A DNA stretch of 64,000 nt, taken from the NCBI RefSeq assembly GCF_905171775.1, contig NC_053495.1, positions 111,241,764 through 111,305,763 of the forward strand. Direction: 5' to 3'. The notes beneath the pieces are model-generated. The model did not search any database and was not told the origin of the DNA. It saw nothing but the letters and a program-made list of their open reading frames with translations. Each line of letters opens with the position of its first letter. The stretch's first letter is position 1. Below, piece by piece: positions 55,258 to 64,000 of the stretch. Source of the DNA: Rana temporaria. Its lineage: Eukaryota; Chordata; Amphibia; Anura; Ranidae. Made by a program: the position numbers and the translations under genes.

Positions 55258-56359
55258 AACTCTGGAGGCGCTTCAGGGATCCACAGCCCAGGTGGGAGAA
55301 TCTGTCCACAGGACAACTATTAGTTGAGCACTACACAAATCTGGCCTTTATTGAAGAGTTGCAAGAAGAAAGCCATTGTTGAAAAAAAGGCATAAGTCCC
55401 ATTTTCAGTTTGCGAGAAGACATGTGGGGAACACAGCAAACATGTAGAACAAGGGTCTCAAACTGGTGGCCCTCCAGCTGTTGTAAAACTACAAGTCCCA
55501 TCATGCCTCTGCCTGTGGGAGTCATGCTGGTAACTGTCATTCTTGCAATGCCTCATTGGACTTGTAGTTTTGCAACAGCTGGAGGGCCACCAGTTTGAGA
55601 CGCCTGATGTAGAAGAAGGTGCTCTGGTCAGATGAGACCAAAATGTAACTTTTTTGGCCTAAAAGCAAAACGCTATATGTGACGGAACACTAACACTGCA
55701 CATCCCCCTGAACACACTTTTCTTCAGCAGGGACAGGGAAGCTTGTCAGAGATGATGGGAAGATGGATGGGAAATACAAGGCAATTTTAGAAGAGAATCT
55801 GTTAGATTCTGCAAAAGGGTTGACACTGAGGCAGAAGTTCACCTTCCAGCAGGACAAGGACCCTAAACATACAGCCAGAGCTATAATGGAATGGTTTAGA
55901 TCAAAGCATTGTCATGTGTTAGAATGGCCCAGTCCAGACCTAAATCCGATTGAGAATCTGTAGCAGGACTTGAAATTTGCTGTTCACAGACGCTCTACAT
56001 GATCCAATCTGACAGAGTTTGAGCTATTTTGTACAGAAGAATGGGCAAAAATGTCACTCTCTAGATGTGCAACACTGGTAGACACACCCAAAAAGACTTG
56101 CAGCTGTAATTGCAGTGAAAGGCGATTCTACAAAGTATTGACTCAGGGGGGCTGAATACAAATGCACGCCACACTTTTCACATATCTATTTGTAGAAGAT
56201 TTTGAAAACCATTTATAATTTTCCTACCATTTTACAATTATGTTTCACTTTGTGTTGATATATCACATAAAATCCCAATAAAATACATTTACATTTTTGG
56301 TTGTAACATGACAAAATGTGGAACATTTCAAGGGGTATGAATACTTTTTCAAGGCACTG
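55258..56359 (+). pseudogene. Tc1-like transposase, C-terminal half and right terminal repeat
   Basis: Motifs in shifting frames: HRTTISxALHKSGL-like region at 55310, LWSDETK-like region near 55630, then FTFQQDKDPKHTARAIMEWF and VLEWPSPDLNPIENL (55840-55960). The QQDKDPKHT segment carries the second D and NPIE the catalytic E of the DDE nuclease. There is a stop after NPIENL, an internal loss near 55710, and several shifts. The right end CAAGGCACTG followed by TA at 56360 is the terminal repeat. Confidence 0.8.
55450..55606. mobile_element. 157-bp hAT MITE in Tc1, duplication ATGTAGAA
   Basis: CAAGGGTCTCAAACTGG and CCAGTTTGAGACGCCTG ends; ATGTAGAA at 55442-55449 and 55607-55614. The body is nearly palindromic (CCCTCCAGCTGTTGTAAAAC with its complement). 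Confidence 0.88.
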
Positions 56360-56361
56360 TA

Positions 56362-56461
56362 TTAGATACTTTGTACAGCTATTTGTGTTCCCTGTTTGGG
56401 CACATTTTTTTCAATATTATATTTTTAATGACGTGGTTTCTCTGTAGATGTCTTTATCAAC
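56362..56461. other. Short unassigned flank
   Basis: AT-rich 100 bp between the Tc1 right end and the next MITE; nothing recognised. Confidence 0.4.
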
Positions 56462-56924
56462 TTATGCCGCGTACACACGGTCGTTTTTTGTGATGAAATA
56501 AAACAACGTTTTTTATCATGAAACTAAAAGTTTTTCAAACTTCATTTTAAAAAATGATGTTGCCTACTCCCCATCGTTTTTTCAAAATGCTCTAGCAAAG
56601 CGCGGTTAGGTTCAGCACGTACGATGGCACTGTGGGCCAGATCCACAAAAGAGATACGCCGACTTAACTCGATTTTTCTAATTTTACACGGCGTGTATCT
56701 TTGCGCCCGATCCTCAAAACGAGAAGCGCCTGAAATTCCGGCTTTTCCGTCCTACCTAAAATAATTACACCGGCGCATTCTCGGGCGCAAATTACGCTAG
56801 GCACGCCACTTTATTTGATAGGCAAAGATGCAAATGAGGGAGATAGGGCGATCCACAGAATTAAGTGTGTGCGCCGTAGATTACGCCCTGTGCGCACCTG
56901 TTAGTTTCCCGGTGGGAATTTACA

Positions 56925-56945
56925 CTTTATAAAAGCAGCCCTAAT
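56925..56945 (+). promoter_or_regulatory. TATA box of the Harbinger nuclease gene
   Basis: TTTATAAAAGCAG lies about 100 bases before the first ATG (57039) of the nuclease frame. Confidence 0.55.
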
Positions 56946-57038
56946 TTTACACATGCCGTCTGAATGTCTGCTGAAGCAACACCATTGCTGAAGAGCTCAG
57001 CACACACACACTTTCAGGACTAAAATCTGTCTGCCAAA

Positions 57039-58204
57039 ATGCCAGGACCATCAATGATCCTAGCTGCATTAGTGTCTATAGAGGCGGAGGAGGGCACAGA
57101 GGAGGAGGAGGAGGGCACAGGAGAGGGTATACCGCCCACGCCAAGATTTGTTTGGCATGCCTGCTTCTGAAGTATTCCGCAACTACAGATTTACCCGTGA
57201 GGCCATCCTGGAATTAACAACAATACTTCAGGATGATCTTACCAGCCCAACACAACGCTCCCATGCACTGCAGCCACTCAAGTACTGGCAACTTTGCATT
57301 TTCTTGCCACTGGCTCATTCCAACGCACAAGTGGAGGCGTGGCTGGGATGGCACAATCCTCCATCAGCAGGTGTGTGCACCAAGTGGTCCCTGCAATCCT
57401 GCGGCGCATGGGAAATCAGTTTCAAAAACCCACCCAGGAGGATCAGCGTTTAAAGACCATGACAGACTTTTATCACATTGCCAGATTTCCACGCACCATC
57501 GGGGCCATTGATTGTACCCATGTGGCACTACAACCACCCCATGATACTGAGCACATGTTCCGGAATCGTAAAGGCTGGCATTCCATAAATGTGCAAGTGA
57601 TCGTAGATGCCCATGGCCTCATCTGGCACGTCTGTGCTAAATTTCCGGGATCCTGCCATGATAGTTATATTTACCGGCAGACCCAGATCTCCAGAGATTT
57701 GGACCAGAACATGTATGGAGACAGCTGGCTGATTGGTGAGTGACATGTGTGTCAGGTATGTCCCCCCCATGATGCTGACATCACAAGGGGCACATGCATG
57801 ACTAATATCCTCCTGTCTTTTCCCTTACAGGTGACTCAGGATATGCCTTGGGACCCCACCTGATGACCCCATTCAGGAACCCCCAAACCCCAGGAGAGCA
57901 ACGCTACAACCAGGCGCACATACGTACCCGGAGAGTGGTTGAACGTACATTTGGGCTTATGAAGTCCCGCTTCAGATGCCTGGATAAGTCTGGGGGTACA
58001 CTGCTGTATTCCCCTGACTTTGTGTGCCAAATAATTGGGGCATGTTGTATACTCCACAACTTTGCCCTCAGAAGGGGACTGCATATTGACTTATGTGATG
58101 ACCTGACCCCTGACCCAGGCAATACCCCCCCAACCAACTCTACCCGGTCTGCTGAGGGCACAGCAGCCAGGAGACGCCTTGCAGAAGGCATTTTTTCCCA
58201 GTAA
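57039..58204 (+). pseudogene. HARBI1-like DDE nuclease (Harbinger transposase), two compensating frameshifts
   Basis: ATG 57039 opens an acidic leader (MPGPSMILAALVSIEAEEGT...). Between about 57145 and 57277 the reading is one frame over (PASEVFRNYRFTREAILELT). It then returns with HFLATGSFQRTSGGVAGMAQ. The catalytic residues are D at 57510 (GAIDCTHV), D at 57660 (PGSCHDS) and E at 57941 (RVVERTFGLMKSRF). An intron with GTGAGT donor at 57736 and TTCCCTTACAG acceptor ends at 57830, keeping GDSGYAL in frame. The protein ends at 58204, and AATAAA lies at 58260. The nuclease cuts and rejoins transposon ends together with the Myb partner. Length is usual for the family. The paired shifts are the only damage seen. 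Confidence 0.85.
57736..57830 (+). other. Intron of the Harbinger nuclease gene
   Basis: GTGAGT...TTTTCCCTTACAG, 95 bases, phase 1, in the position where the GDSGY codons are split. Confidence 0.75.
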
Positions 58205-58604
58205 ACGTACATGATTAATGTCACAATAAGAATGTATCTTTTCCCTGTAAATGCACATCAATAAAGTCACAATGATAATGCATGAATGCACACCACTGTG
58301 GTTCCTAGCACAGACACATCACATGCACATCGAATTGGATTAGATCCAAGTCCCCCCCCCCCCCTTTGGGACTTGGGAGCAGTAACGCCACGCCACGGCT
58401 TCAATTATGTCACTTCTCCCTGGTCCTGGGGATCCCTACTCCACCAAAACTGAGGGTGACACCCTTAATTTCTCAGGAATGCCACCCCCCCACATTCACA
58501 CATCATTCACACACATAAATCAAATCATAAGTACAGAAGACCAAATTAAATAATAATAAAAAAAAATGCATAAACAAAAAAACAAAAGTATCCCAGCAAA
58601 TTAA
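58205..58604. other. Intergenic region between the convergent Harbinger genes
   Basis: Holds the AATAAA of the nuclease gene at 58260-58265 and a C-run near 58354. No further gene. Confidence 0.6.
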
Positions 58605-60181
58605 TTAGCGGCGGCGATTGCTACGCCTTGGCTGGGCAGGGGCACGGGCAGGGGCACGGCCACGGCCACGGGCACGGCCACGGCCACGCCGCCGCGGAGG
58701 ATGTCCATTGGGGGGGGGGTGAGCTGGGGAAGGAGGAGCCTCCTGGGGGGGGTGAGCTGGGGAAGGAGGAGCCTCCTGGGGGGGGTGAGCTGGGGAAGGA
58801 GGAGCCACCCCTGCTGGCCTGCCCTCCATGGCCCCTGCAATGCGAGTGAGACAGGCAGTGAGGGCAGCCGCATTGGCCTGGCCAGACCTAGTATTGTCCT
58901 GCACAGCCTGGGTCAGGGCACTCAGCTCATGGGCCACGCGTGTTGTGGCGGTCTGTATGTCGTTCAAACATGTAATGACCGCCGTTGAGTTGGTGGCCAC
59001 ATCACCGAGTGCCTCCATCATTTCACCCTGGCTGTGCTCCATCTGCGTAATTTTTTCAAGTATTTTCCCAAGAGTGCGGGTCTGCCGGGCATTGTCCTTC
59101 ACCACACTGGCCGACAGACGCTCGCCCACAGCCACGGTCTCCTGGGTTGGCCCCCTGGCTGCCGCTGAGTCTTGCGGGCCTGGAGGAGGGGAGAGAGTGA
59201 CCCTGGTGACTGGAGGCCTGTTGGGGGATAAGTGGGAGGGGCTACCCCTGATGGTGGCCTGACTGGTGCCAGCCTCAGGGGTAGCCTCAGGGGAAGACTC
59301 AAAGGTCATCATATCAGTGGCCAGGAGGACTTCCCGGCCAATCTGCATATTTTCCTCCTCCTCCCCCTCATCATCCTCCTCCCACTCATCCTCCTCCCCC
59401 TCAACCTCCTCCCCCTCAACCTCCTCATGAGTGGAGGTTTGGCCAATCCCCTCCCCTGGGGAATCCTGCCCTTCTTGGGACTCATCATCAGCCTGTCTTG
59501 GGGGTGGTGCTGCAGCCTGGCCCGATGGGCCTGCAACCTCCTGGCGTGCAACCTCCTGGCGTGCAACCTCCTGGCCTGCAACCTCCTGGCGTGCAACCTC
59601 CTGGCGTGCAACCTCCTGGCGTGTAACCTCCTGGCGTGTAACCTCCTGGCCTGCAACCTCCTGGCCATCTGTGGAGGACACAAAACAATCACATGTTTGA
59701 GGAACCACACACTTGGCACATCTTCCCTTCCCCCACCCACACATGCTAATCAACAGAGAATAAACAAAAAAACCTACCTGTCCTCCTAGGAACATCTGAC
59801 GTATAGCCAGGCAGGCCCACCACCTGCTGTGGGTGGAAACACTGGGCCACTGCCCATTCCTCCTCCGTCAGTCTGACTGGGCAGGGTCCCCCTCCTCCAG
59901 TGTCCCTGGTATGGGCGTCGATCCTTGCCATCTTATTCCGGACGACGCTCCTCAGATCATTTATTTTTTTCTGTATGCCAGCGGGGGTCCTGGTCTTCCC
60001 CCCCCCCCCCCCCCGCCGCATTGATCTGGTCGGTGATTTTTTTAATAAGCTGCCTCCTCCTGGCCGGGGTGGTGTTCTGGCTCTCAGGGCCATGCAGAAA
60101 TCGCCCATATTTCACAATGCCCCGAGCAAGAATTTGCTTCTCTCCCAGGGTGAAATTAAGCTTCCTGCGTTTGGGGGGCAT
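58605..60181 (-). pseudogene. Harbinger Myb/SANT partner protein, two exons, frameshift at a G17 run
   Basis: ATG 60181 gives MPPKRRKLNFTLGEKQILA, a Myb/SANT-like start, then RQLIKKITDQINAAGG. A run of 17 G (59998-60014, minus strand) throws the frame. The other frame continues GIQKKINDLRSVVRNKMARI to a donor at 59777 (GTAGGT). The intron ends at CTCCACAG (59669). Exon 2 begins DGQEVAGQEV with about ten QEV-A/T-R repeats, then an acidic block (EEVEGEEVEGEEDEWEEDD), a helical part (LGKILEKITQMEHSQGEMM, VAHELSALTQAVQ) and an RG-rich basic tail ending at 58605. Such proteins bind transposon ends and carry the nuclease into the nucleus. Confidence 0.8.
59521..59667. repeat. 15-bp coding tandem repeat in the Myb gene
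   Basis: AACCTCCTGGCGTGC (plus strand) repeated about ten times; on the coding strand it encodes QEVAR/QEVTR/QEVAG. Confidence 0.9.
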
Positions 60182-60917
60182 CACATACACCACCCAGCAA
60201 CAACAAACACACCCGACAAACAATCTACAATACACACCCAAAAACCTGACAAAAATATATACCACAAAAAACTAACCAAAATCTAAACACACAAGGACAC
60301 AGCTAATAGTAATTCAAAAACAAACACGCACCAACAAACAAACAAAAAACAAACACCAAAAAACAATCAGCAAAAACACTAACAAACAAATTAAATAAAG
60401 ACACTTCTCAAAAACAAACAACAACTAGACTCTCCAACTCCTCAAACACTTTTCTCACAAACACAACTTACCAACACACAAACAAACAGAGCAGAAGCAA
60501 ATTGCTCATGGAAGGGGAACAATGGGATATACTTTTGCAAGGGAAGTGTGTGTGTGTGGTGCTTTTTACACACAGGGCGATCCTCAAACTAAGTACACTT
60601 GGCCTTTTACCTATCTCACTGATTGCGCCGAGACCAGTTCTGCACATGCCCAGTGAGGTCCCGATTCGTGCGCGCATGCGCAGTACGGCCGGCGCCTCAT
60701 TTGCATGGGGTCACGGCTCATTACAATGAAGCACGCCCACTTCCTTCCCACTTGCAAAAACCCCGCCTTACGCCTCTGAATTTAAGTTACGCTGGCGTAA
60801 ATTTAGACGCAAATGCGCTGTGGATACGGCACTTACGACACCAACTTAGGGCAACGTAACTTAAATGACATAAGTTAGGACAAACTAAATTTGCACCGCT
60901 GGCTGAGGATCTGGCCC
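60182..60917. other. Upstream region of the Myb gene and right Harbinger end
   Basis: A/C-rich leader (CAAACAAACA-type) up to about 60480, then the sub-terminal arm with TTACGCTGGCGTAAAT and the terminal repeat. No other gene. Confidence 0.55.
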
Positions 60918-61010
60918 TGTGTTCCTTTCAAGCTCGCATCATAACTTGCTTCTGAGCATGCGCGGGTTTTTCAGAACACATAAAACAACGTTTTCCCCAC
61001 ACACTGTCAT

Positions 61011-61490
61011 TTTATTTATTATTTTTACTTTAATAAATTATTTGTTTCAGGGACTGAATTCTGTGTACCCGAGTCATCATTATCACCTGTGTGGCAAAAT
61101 ATCTACCATGCTCTGCTCTGGAGCTCTATGCCCGACGAGCCCTATGCCCGACGAGTGGAAATGCTTTAAAATGCCTCCCCCCTCAAAAAAAAAAAATGCT
61201 TGAGGGAACTGAAGATATGTAAATGGACCTGAGAGCTGAGGGTCTCTGTCCACTCCATCTTATGTACTTGTATAGAGATGGCTATACACTATGCAATCTG
61301 ATTTGTACAATCTGTGTACAAATGTATTCAATTTGTATCAAATCAGGCGGGCCCTTGCTCTATATAGCAGATGGCAGGGCTTTTTTTCAGTGGGAACTTG
61401 GGGGAACTGAGTTCCACCACCTCTGGCTCAGACCCTTTGGTGCCTGCTCACCACAATCACTTGTAAACACAGAAGTCTGGTTTCTGTGGG
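61011..61490. other. Mostly unassigned; possible hAT-like repeat end at 61375
   Basis: GCAGGGCTTTTTTTCAGTGG and GGGGGAACTGAGTTCCACCA near 61374-61425 look like the left end of a dispersed hAT-type repeat, but no right end is seen. No gene. Confidence 0.35.
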
Positions 61491-61830
61491 CCAAATTCTC
61501 AAAAGAGATACGCAGACTTAACTGCTGTTCAGTCTGTGCCTAACTTTGGAAACGATTCTCAAAAGGCTTTTTCCAAAGTTAGGCAGAAAAACTGACATGT
61601 GTAAGACACTTACACGGTCAGATCTTAGGATGCAGTACCGCATCCGCCGCTGGGGGCATTTCTCATGGAAATGCAGCTGTGAGTATGCAAATGAGGACTT
61701 AAGCAGATTCTCAAAGCATTTCAGCATTGTGATTTCTGCGTAAGTTCCGATTTTGCTTGCGCAAAACTAGGGCTGGTTTTACAATGTGTAAAGTAAGTCA
61801 CACCTTGTAAAGGCCCATTCAAGCGCCGGC
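61491..61830. mobile_element. Harbinger-type MITE, right end missing
   Basis: GGGCCAAATTCTCAAAAGAG followed by ATACGCAGACTTAACT parallels the left end of the autonomous element at 56634. No right terminal repeat is found; the large palindrome begins about where it should be. Confidence 0.5.
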
Positions 61831-61925
61831 ATTTGGTATGCATTCCTGAGGGAGAACTCCACGGCAATTTTTAAATTCAAAACCGGCATGGGTTCCCCCC
61901 CCAGGAGCATACCAGGCCCTTAGGT

Positions 61926-62003
61926 CTGGTATGGGTTGTAAGGAGACCCCCCCTACGCCGAAAAATCGACGTAGGGGGTCCCCCTACAATCCATACCAGA
62001 CCC
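61926..62003. repeat. Pre-miRNA-like hairpin in left arm
   Basis: GGTCTGGTATGGGTTGTAAG pairs with CTACAATCCATACCAGACC across about 35 positions, with a short AAAA-type loop. The equivalent hairpin in the right arm is 63724-63801; further copies are at 18533-18608 and 19669-19749. Confidence 0.75.
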
Positions 62004-62442
62004 GTATCCAAAGCACGCTACCCGGCCGGTCAGGAAGGGAGTGGGGACGAGCGAGCACCCCCCCCTCCCGAGCCGTGCCAGGCCGCATGCCCTCAACATG
62101 GGGGGGTTGGGTGCTCTGGGGCAGGGGGGCGCACTGCGGGCCCCCCCACCCCAGAGCACCCTGTCCCCATGTTGATGAGGACAGGACCTCTTCCCGACAA
62201 CCCTTGCCGTTGGTTGTCGGGGTCTGCGGGCGGGGGCTTATCGGAATCTGGGAGTCCCCTCAAATAAGAGGGCCCCCAGATACCGGCCCCCCACCCTAAG
62301 TGAATGGATATGGGGTACATCGTACCCCTACCCATTCACCTGGAGGCAAAAAGTAAAAGTTAGTAAACACACAACACAAGGGTTTTTAAAATAATTTATT
62401 ATTCTGCTCCGGAGGCCCCCCCTGCCTTATTTATTAGCTCTA

Positions 62443-62811
62443 TTACCAGGGGGGGCTTCTTCTTCCACTCTCCGGGGGTCTTCTTCCACTCTCCGGGGGT
62501 CTTCTTCCACTCTCCGGGGGGGGTTTCTTCTTCCGCTCTCCAGGGGGGCTTCTCCGCTCTCCGGGGGTCTTCTTCTCTCTTCGCCGCTCTCCGCTGTTGA
62601 CTCGGCGAACCCCGGTTCTTCTCCAGATGTCCGGTGCCTTCTTCTTCAGCGCTGGCTGCCTGCTATCTTTGTGTGTTAGCTCAATTAGTAACAGGCAGCC
62701 AGCGCGGTCTTCTGTGACGTCACCTTCTTCTCTTCTGTTCTTCTCCCCTCTTCCGATGTTGACTCGTCGCCTCTTGACACTGCAATGATGGAAGCGCGCC
62801 TTGCATCCCAT
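62443..62811 (-). other. Open frame in the left arm (122 codons)
   Basis: MGCKARFHHCSVKRRRVNIG, then LLLIELTHKDSRQPALKKKA and a PPESGRR repeat tail. ATG 62811 lies inside or next to the TATA box, so it would be upstream of any transcript start. The frame is shared with the other arms but is mostly changed by amino-acid-altering differences in the 19 kb copy. I do not call it a gene. Confidence 0.3.
62715..62722. promoter_or_regulatory. CRE-like site TGACGTCA, left arm
   Basis: A perfect palindromic CRE core about 90 bases outside the left TATA box. The mirror copy is at 63021-63028. Confidence 0.5.
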
Positions 62812-62935
62812 TTATATAGGCATCACCGTCCCATCATGCTCCGGCAGGTACCCACGTGGTGGGTGCCTACCCACGTGCACCCACCACGTGGGTACCTACC
62901 GGAGCATGATGGGACGGTGATGCCTATATAAATGG
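62810..62935. promoter_or_regulatory. Divergent TATA boxes at the palindrome centre
   Basis: TTTATATAGG at 62811-62820 (reads outward on minus) and CCTATATAAATGG at 62923-62935 (reads outward on plus) lie symmetrically about 57 bases from the centre. CACGTGG E-box-like motifs lie between them. Confidence 0.6.
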
Positions 62936-62970
62936 GATGCAAGGCGCGCTTCCATCATTGCAGTGACAAG

Positions 62971-63168
62971 ATGCGACGAGTCAACATCGGAAGAGGGGAG
63001 AAGAACAGAAGAGAAGAACCTGACGTCACAGAAGACCGTGCTGGCTGCCTATTACTAATTGAGCTAACACACAAAGATAGCAGGCAGCCAGCGCTGAAGA
63101 AGAAGGCACCGGACAGCTGCAGAAGAACCGGGGTTCGCCGGGTCAACAGCGGAGAGCGGCGAGGATAG
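62971..63168 (+). other. Open frame in the right arm downstream of the TATA box (65 codons)
   Basis: ATG 62971 lies about 45 bases downstream of the TATA box and opens MRRVNIGRGEKNRREEPDVT, LLLIELTHKDSRQPALKKKA, ending RVNSGERRG-stop. It is very basic. In the left arm the corresponding ATG is AGG, and in the 19 kb copy there is no ATG here. Expression is therefore doubtful, but the position is right for a short product. Confidence 0.3.
63021..63028. promoter_or_regulatory. CRE-like site TGACGTCA, right arm
   Basis: Mirror of the left-arm site. In the 19 kb copy the same place reads ATGACGTC, which retains only part of the palindrome. Confidence 0.5.
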
Positions 63169-63287
63169 AAGAAGACCCCCGGAGAGCGGAGAAGCCCCCC
63201 CCGGAGAGCGGAAGAAGAAACCCCCCCCGGAGAGTGGAAGAAGACCCCCGGAGAGTGGAAGAAGAAGCCCCCCCTGGTAATAGAGCT

Positions 63288-63293
63288 AATAAA
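63288..63293 (+). terminator. AATAAA polyadenylation signal of the right arm
   Basis: AATAAA at 63288, about 365 bases downstream of the right TATA box, followed by another AATAATAAATTATT at about 63330. Together with the TATA box this delimits a possible short transcription unit of about 0.35 kb. Confidence 0.45.
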
Positions 63294-63383
63294 GAAGACA
63301 GGGGGGGCCTCCGGAGCAGAATAATAAATTATTTTAAAAACCCTTGTGTTGTGTGTTTACTAACTTTTACTTTTTGCTTCCAG

Positions 63384-63424
63384 GTGAATGGGTAGGGGTA
63401 CGATGTACCCCATATCCATTCACT
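63384..63424. repeat. Perfect short hairpin GTGAATGG...CCATTCAC
   Basis: GTGAATGGGTAGGGGTAC and GTACCCCATATCCATTCAC pair across about 18 positions with a 3-base loop. It is preceded by TTTTTGCTTCCAG, an acceptor-like string. Copies lie at 18910-18951 and 62300-62341. Confidence 0.75.
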
Positions 63425-63900
63425 TAGGGTGGGGGGCCGGTATCTGGGGGCCCCCTTATTTGAGGGGACTCCCAGATTCCGATAAGCCCCCGCCCGCAGA
63501 CCCCGACAACCAACGGCAAGGGTTGTCGGGAAGAGGTCCTGTCCTCATCAACATGGGGACAGGGTGCTCTGGGGTGGGGGGGCCCGCAGTGCGCCCCCCT
63601 GCCCCAGAGCACCCAACCCCCCCATGTTGAGGGCATGCGGCCTGGCACGGCTCAGGAGGGGGGGGGCGCTCGCTCGTCCCCACTCCCTTTCCTGACCGGC
63701 CGGGTAGCGTGCTTTGGATACGGGTCTGGTATGGATTGTAGGGGGACCCCCTACGTCGATTTTGCGGCATAGGGGGGTCTCCTTACAACCCATACCAGAC
63801 CTAAGGGCCTGGTATGCTCCTGGGGGGGGGAACCCATGCCGTTTTTTTCTTTGAAAATTGGCATGGAGTTCTCCCTCTCAGGAATGCATGCTGAGCGACG

Positions 63901-64000
63901 CTGTCATTTTTTTTTATAATTATTTGTTTTCCCGGCGCGTATATTTTTTTTCACCCGTCGCAACTTTAGTGTCCCGTCGCAATCTTCAAAGCCGCCCGGC
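63901..64000. other. Flank at the window end
   Basis: T-rich with CCCGTCGCAA repeated twice; nothing recognised. Confidence 0.4.

Larger units (their letters stand above)
56634..60917. mobile_element. PIF/Harbinger transposon, 4.28 kb, nearly complete
   Basis: GGGCCAGATCCACA at the left and, complemented, GGGCCAGATCCTCA at the right; TGT on both sides (56631-56633 and 60918-60920). Two convergent genes lie inside: a HARBI1-like nuclease (plus) and a Myb/SANT protein (minus). It is probably the source family for the Harbinger MITEs in this window, which share GGGCCAGATTC-type ends and GAGATACGC arms. Confidence 0.85.
56462..61010. mobile_element. MITE (ATGCCGCGTACACACG family) split by the Harbinger element
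   Basis: The left part is 56462-56633 (ATGCCGCGTACACACGGTCG, AAATGCTCTAGCAAAGCGCG). The right part is 60918 to about 61010 (ATAACTTGCTTCTGAGCATG, CACACACTGTCATTTT). The right terminal repeat is lost. Same family as 3006-4089. Confidence 0.65.
61843..63900. repeat. Large palindrome, 2.06 kb, arms of about 1.02 kb
   Basis: The left arm 61843-62866 and right arm 62877-63900 are close inverted copies around a 10-bp spacer (CTACCCACGT). The order from outside in is: GCATTCCT end, a strong hairpin, GC-rich blocks, a GTGAATGG hairpin, AATAATTTATT, CTCTCCGGGGG repeats, an open frame, a CRE-like site, a TATA box, and GGTACCCACGTGGTGGGTGC at the centre. No transposase is present. I cannot place it in a known superfamily; a related, deleted copy is at 18431-19855. 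Confidence 0.9.

Noticed and set aside
56462..56633. Independent MITE next to Harbinger
   Set aside because: Its missing half resumes at 60918 after the Harbinger right end, so it is one split copy.
59232..59789. Long plus-strand open frame with NLLAC repeats opposite the Myb gene
   Set aside because: It is the antisense of the QEVAR repeats; the minus strand has the recognisable gene structure.
62810..62935. Bidirectional host gene promoter
   Set aside because: The symmetry is that of the palindrome itself, and no host exon lies on either side.

Overview
This 64 kb window looks like vertebrate intergenic DNA made almost entirely of nested transposable elements. I recognise no host gene, tRNA, rRNA or CRISPR. 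The mix (several long L1/Tx1-type LINEs, PIF/Harbinger with a separate Myb/SANT gene, Tc1/mariner, hAT and TTAA-specific MITEs, a chromodomain Ty3/gypsy element and a BEL/Pao element) suggests an amphibian, most likely a frog with a large genome. That assignment is inference from element families, not from a host gene.

Region 1-9.2 kb holds decayed Harbinger-type genes (a minus-strand Myb/SANT ORF and a plus-strand MADF ORF), a head-to-head pair of 0.54 kb MITEs, and a hAT-like element of about 2.9 kb. The hAT-like element carries a 31-bp minisatellite and two younger inserts. Region 9.2-26.05 kb is a deep nest. An old LINE fragment (LINE E) holds a MITE (TTA duplication). The MITE holds LINE A (16-bp duplication). 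LINE A in turn holds two solo LTRs (5-bp duplications), LINE B (17-bp duplication), a mariner-like element (TA) wrapped round a large palindrome, a TA-flanked MITE and one further MITE. LINE B has an intact ORF1 and an ORF2 with a single in-frame stop.

Region 26.05-43.1 kb is one BEL/Pao retrotransposon on the minus strand, in scattered pieces: LTR, integrase C-terminus, RNase H-integrase linker, part of RT and gag. Between the pieces lie TTAA elements, solo LTRs, MITEs and a 1.4 kb foldback that carries LINE C. Region 43.1-56.4 kb is a Tc1 transposase relic containing an internally deleted Ty3/gypsy element. That element contains LINE D, and its 3' end has undergone a recent 1.19 kb tandem duplication.

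Region 56.6-60.9 kb is a nearly whole PIF/Harbinger transposon: a HARBI1-like nuclease and a convergent Myb/SANT partner gene between matching terminal repeats. Region 61.8-63.9 kb is a palindrome of about 2.06 kb with arms of roughly 1 kb. Divergent TATA boxes lie near its centre, and each arm holds a CRE-like site, a short open frame and strong hairpins. A deleted relative sits at 18.4-19.9 kb. This palindrome family is the least explained feature of the window.

The order of insertions can be read directly because many inserts have target-site duplications, and for several of them removing the insert rejoins an interrupted reading frame.
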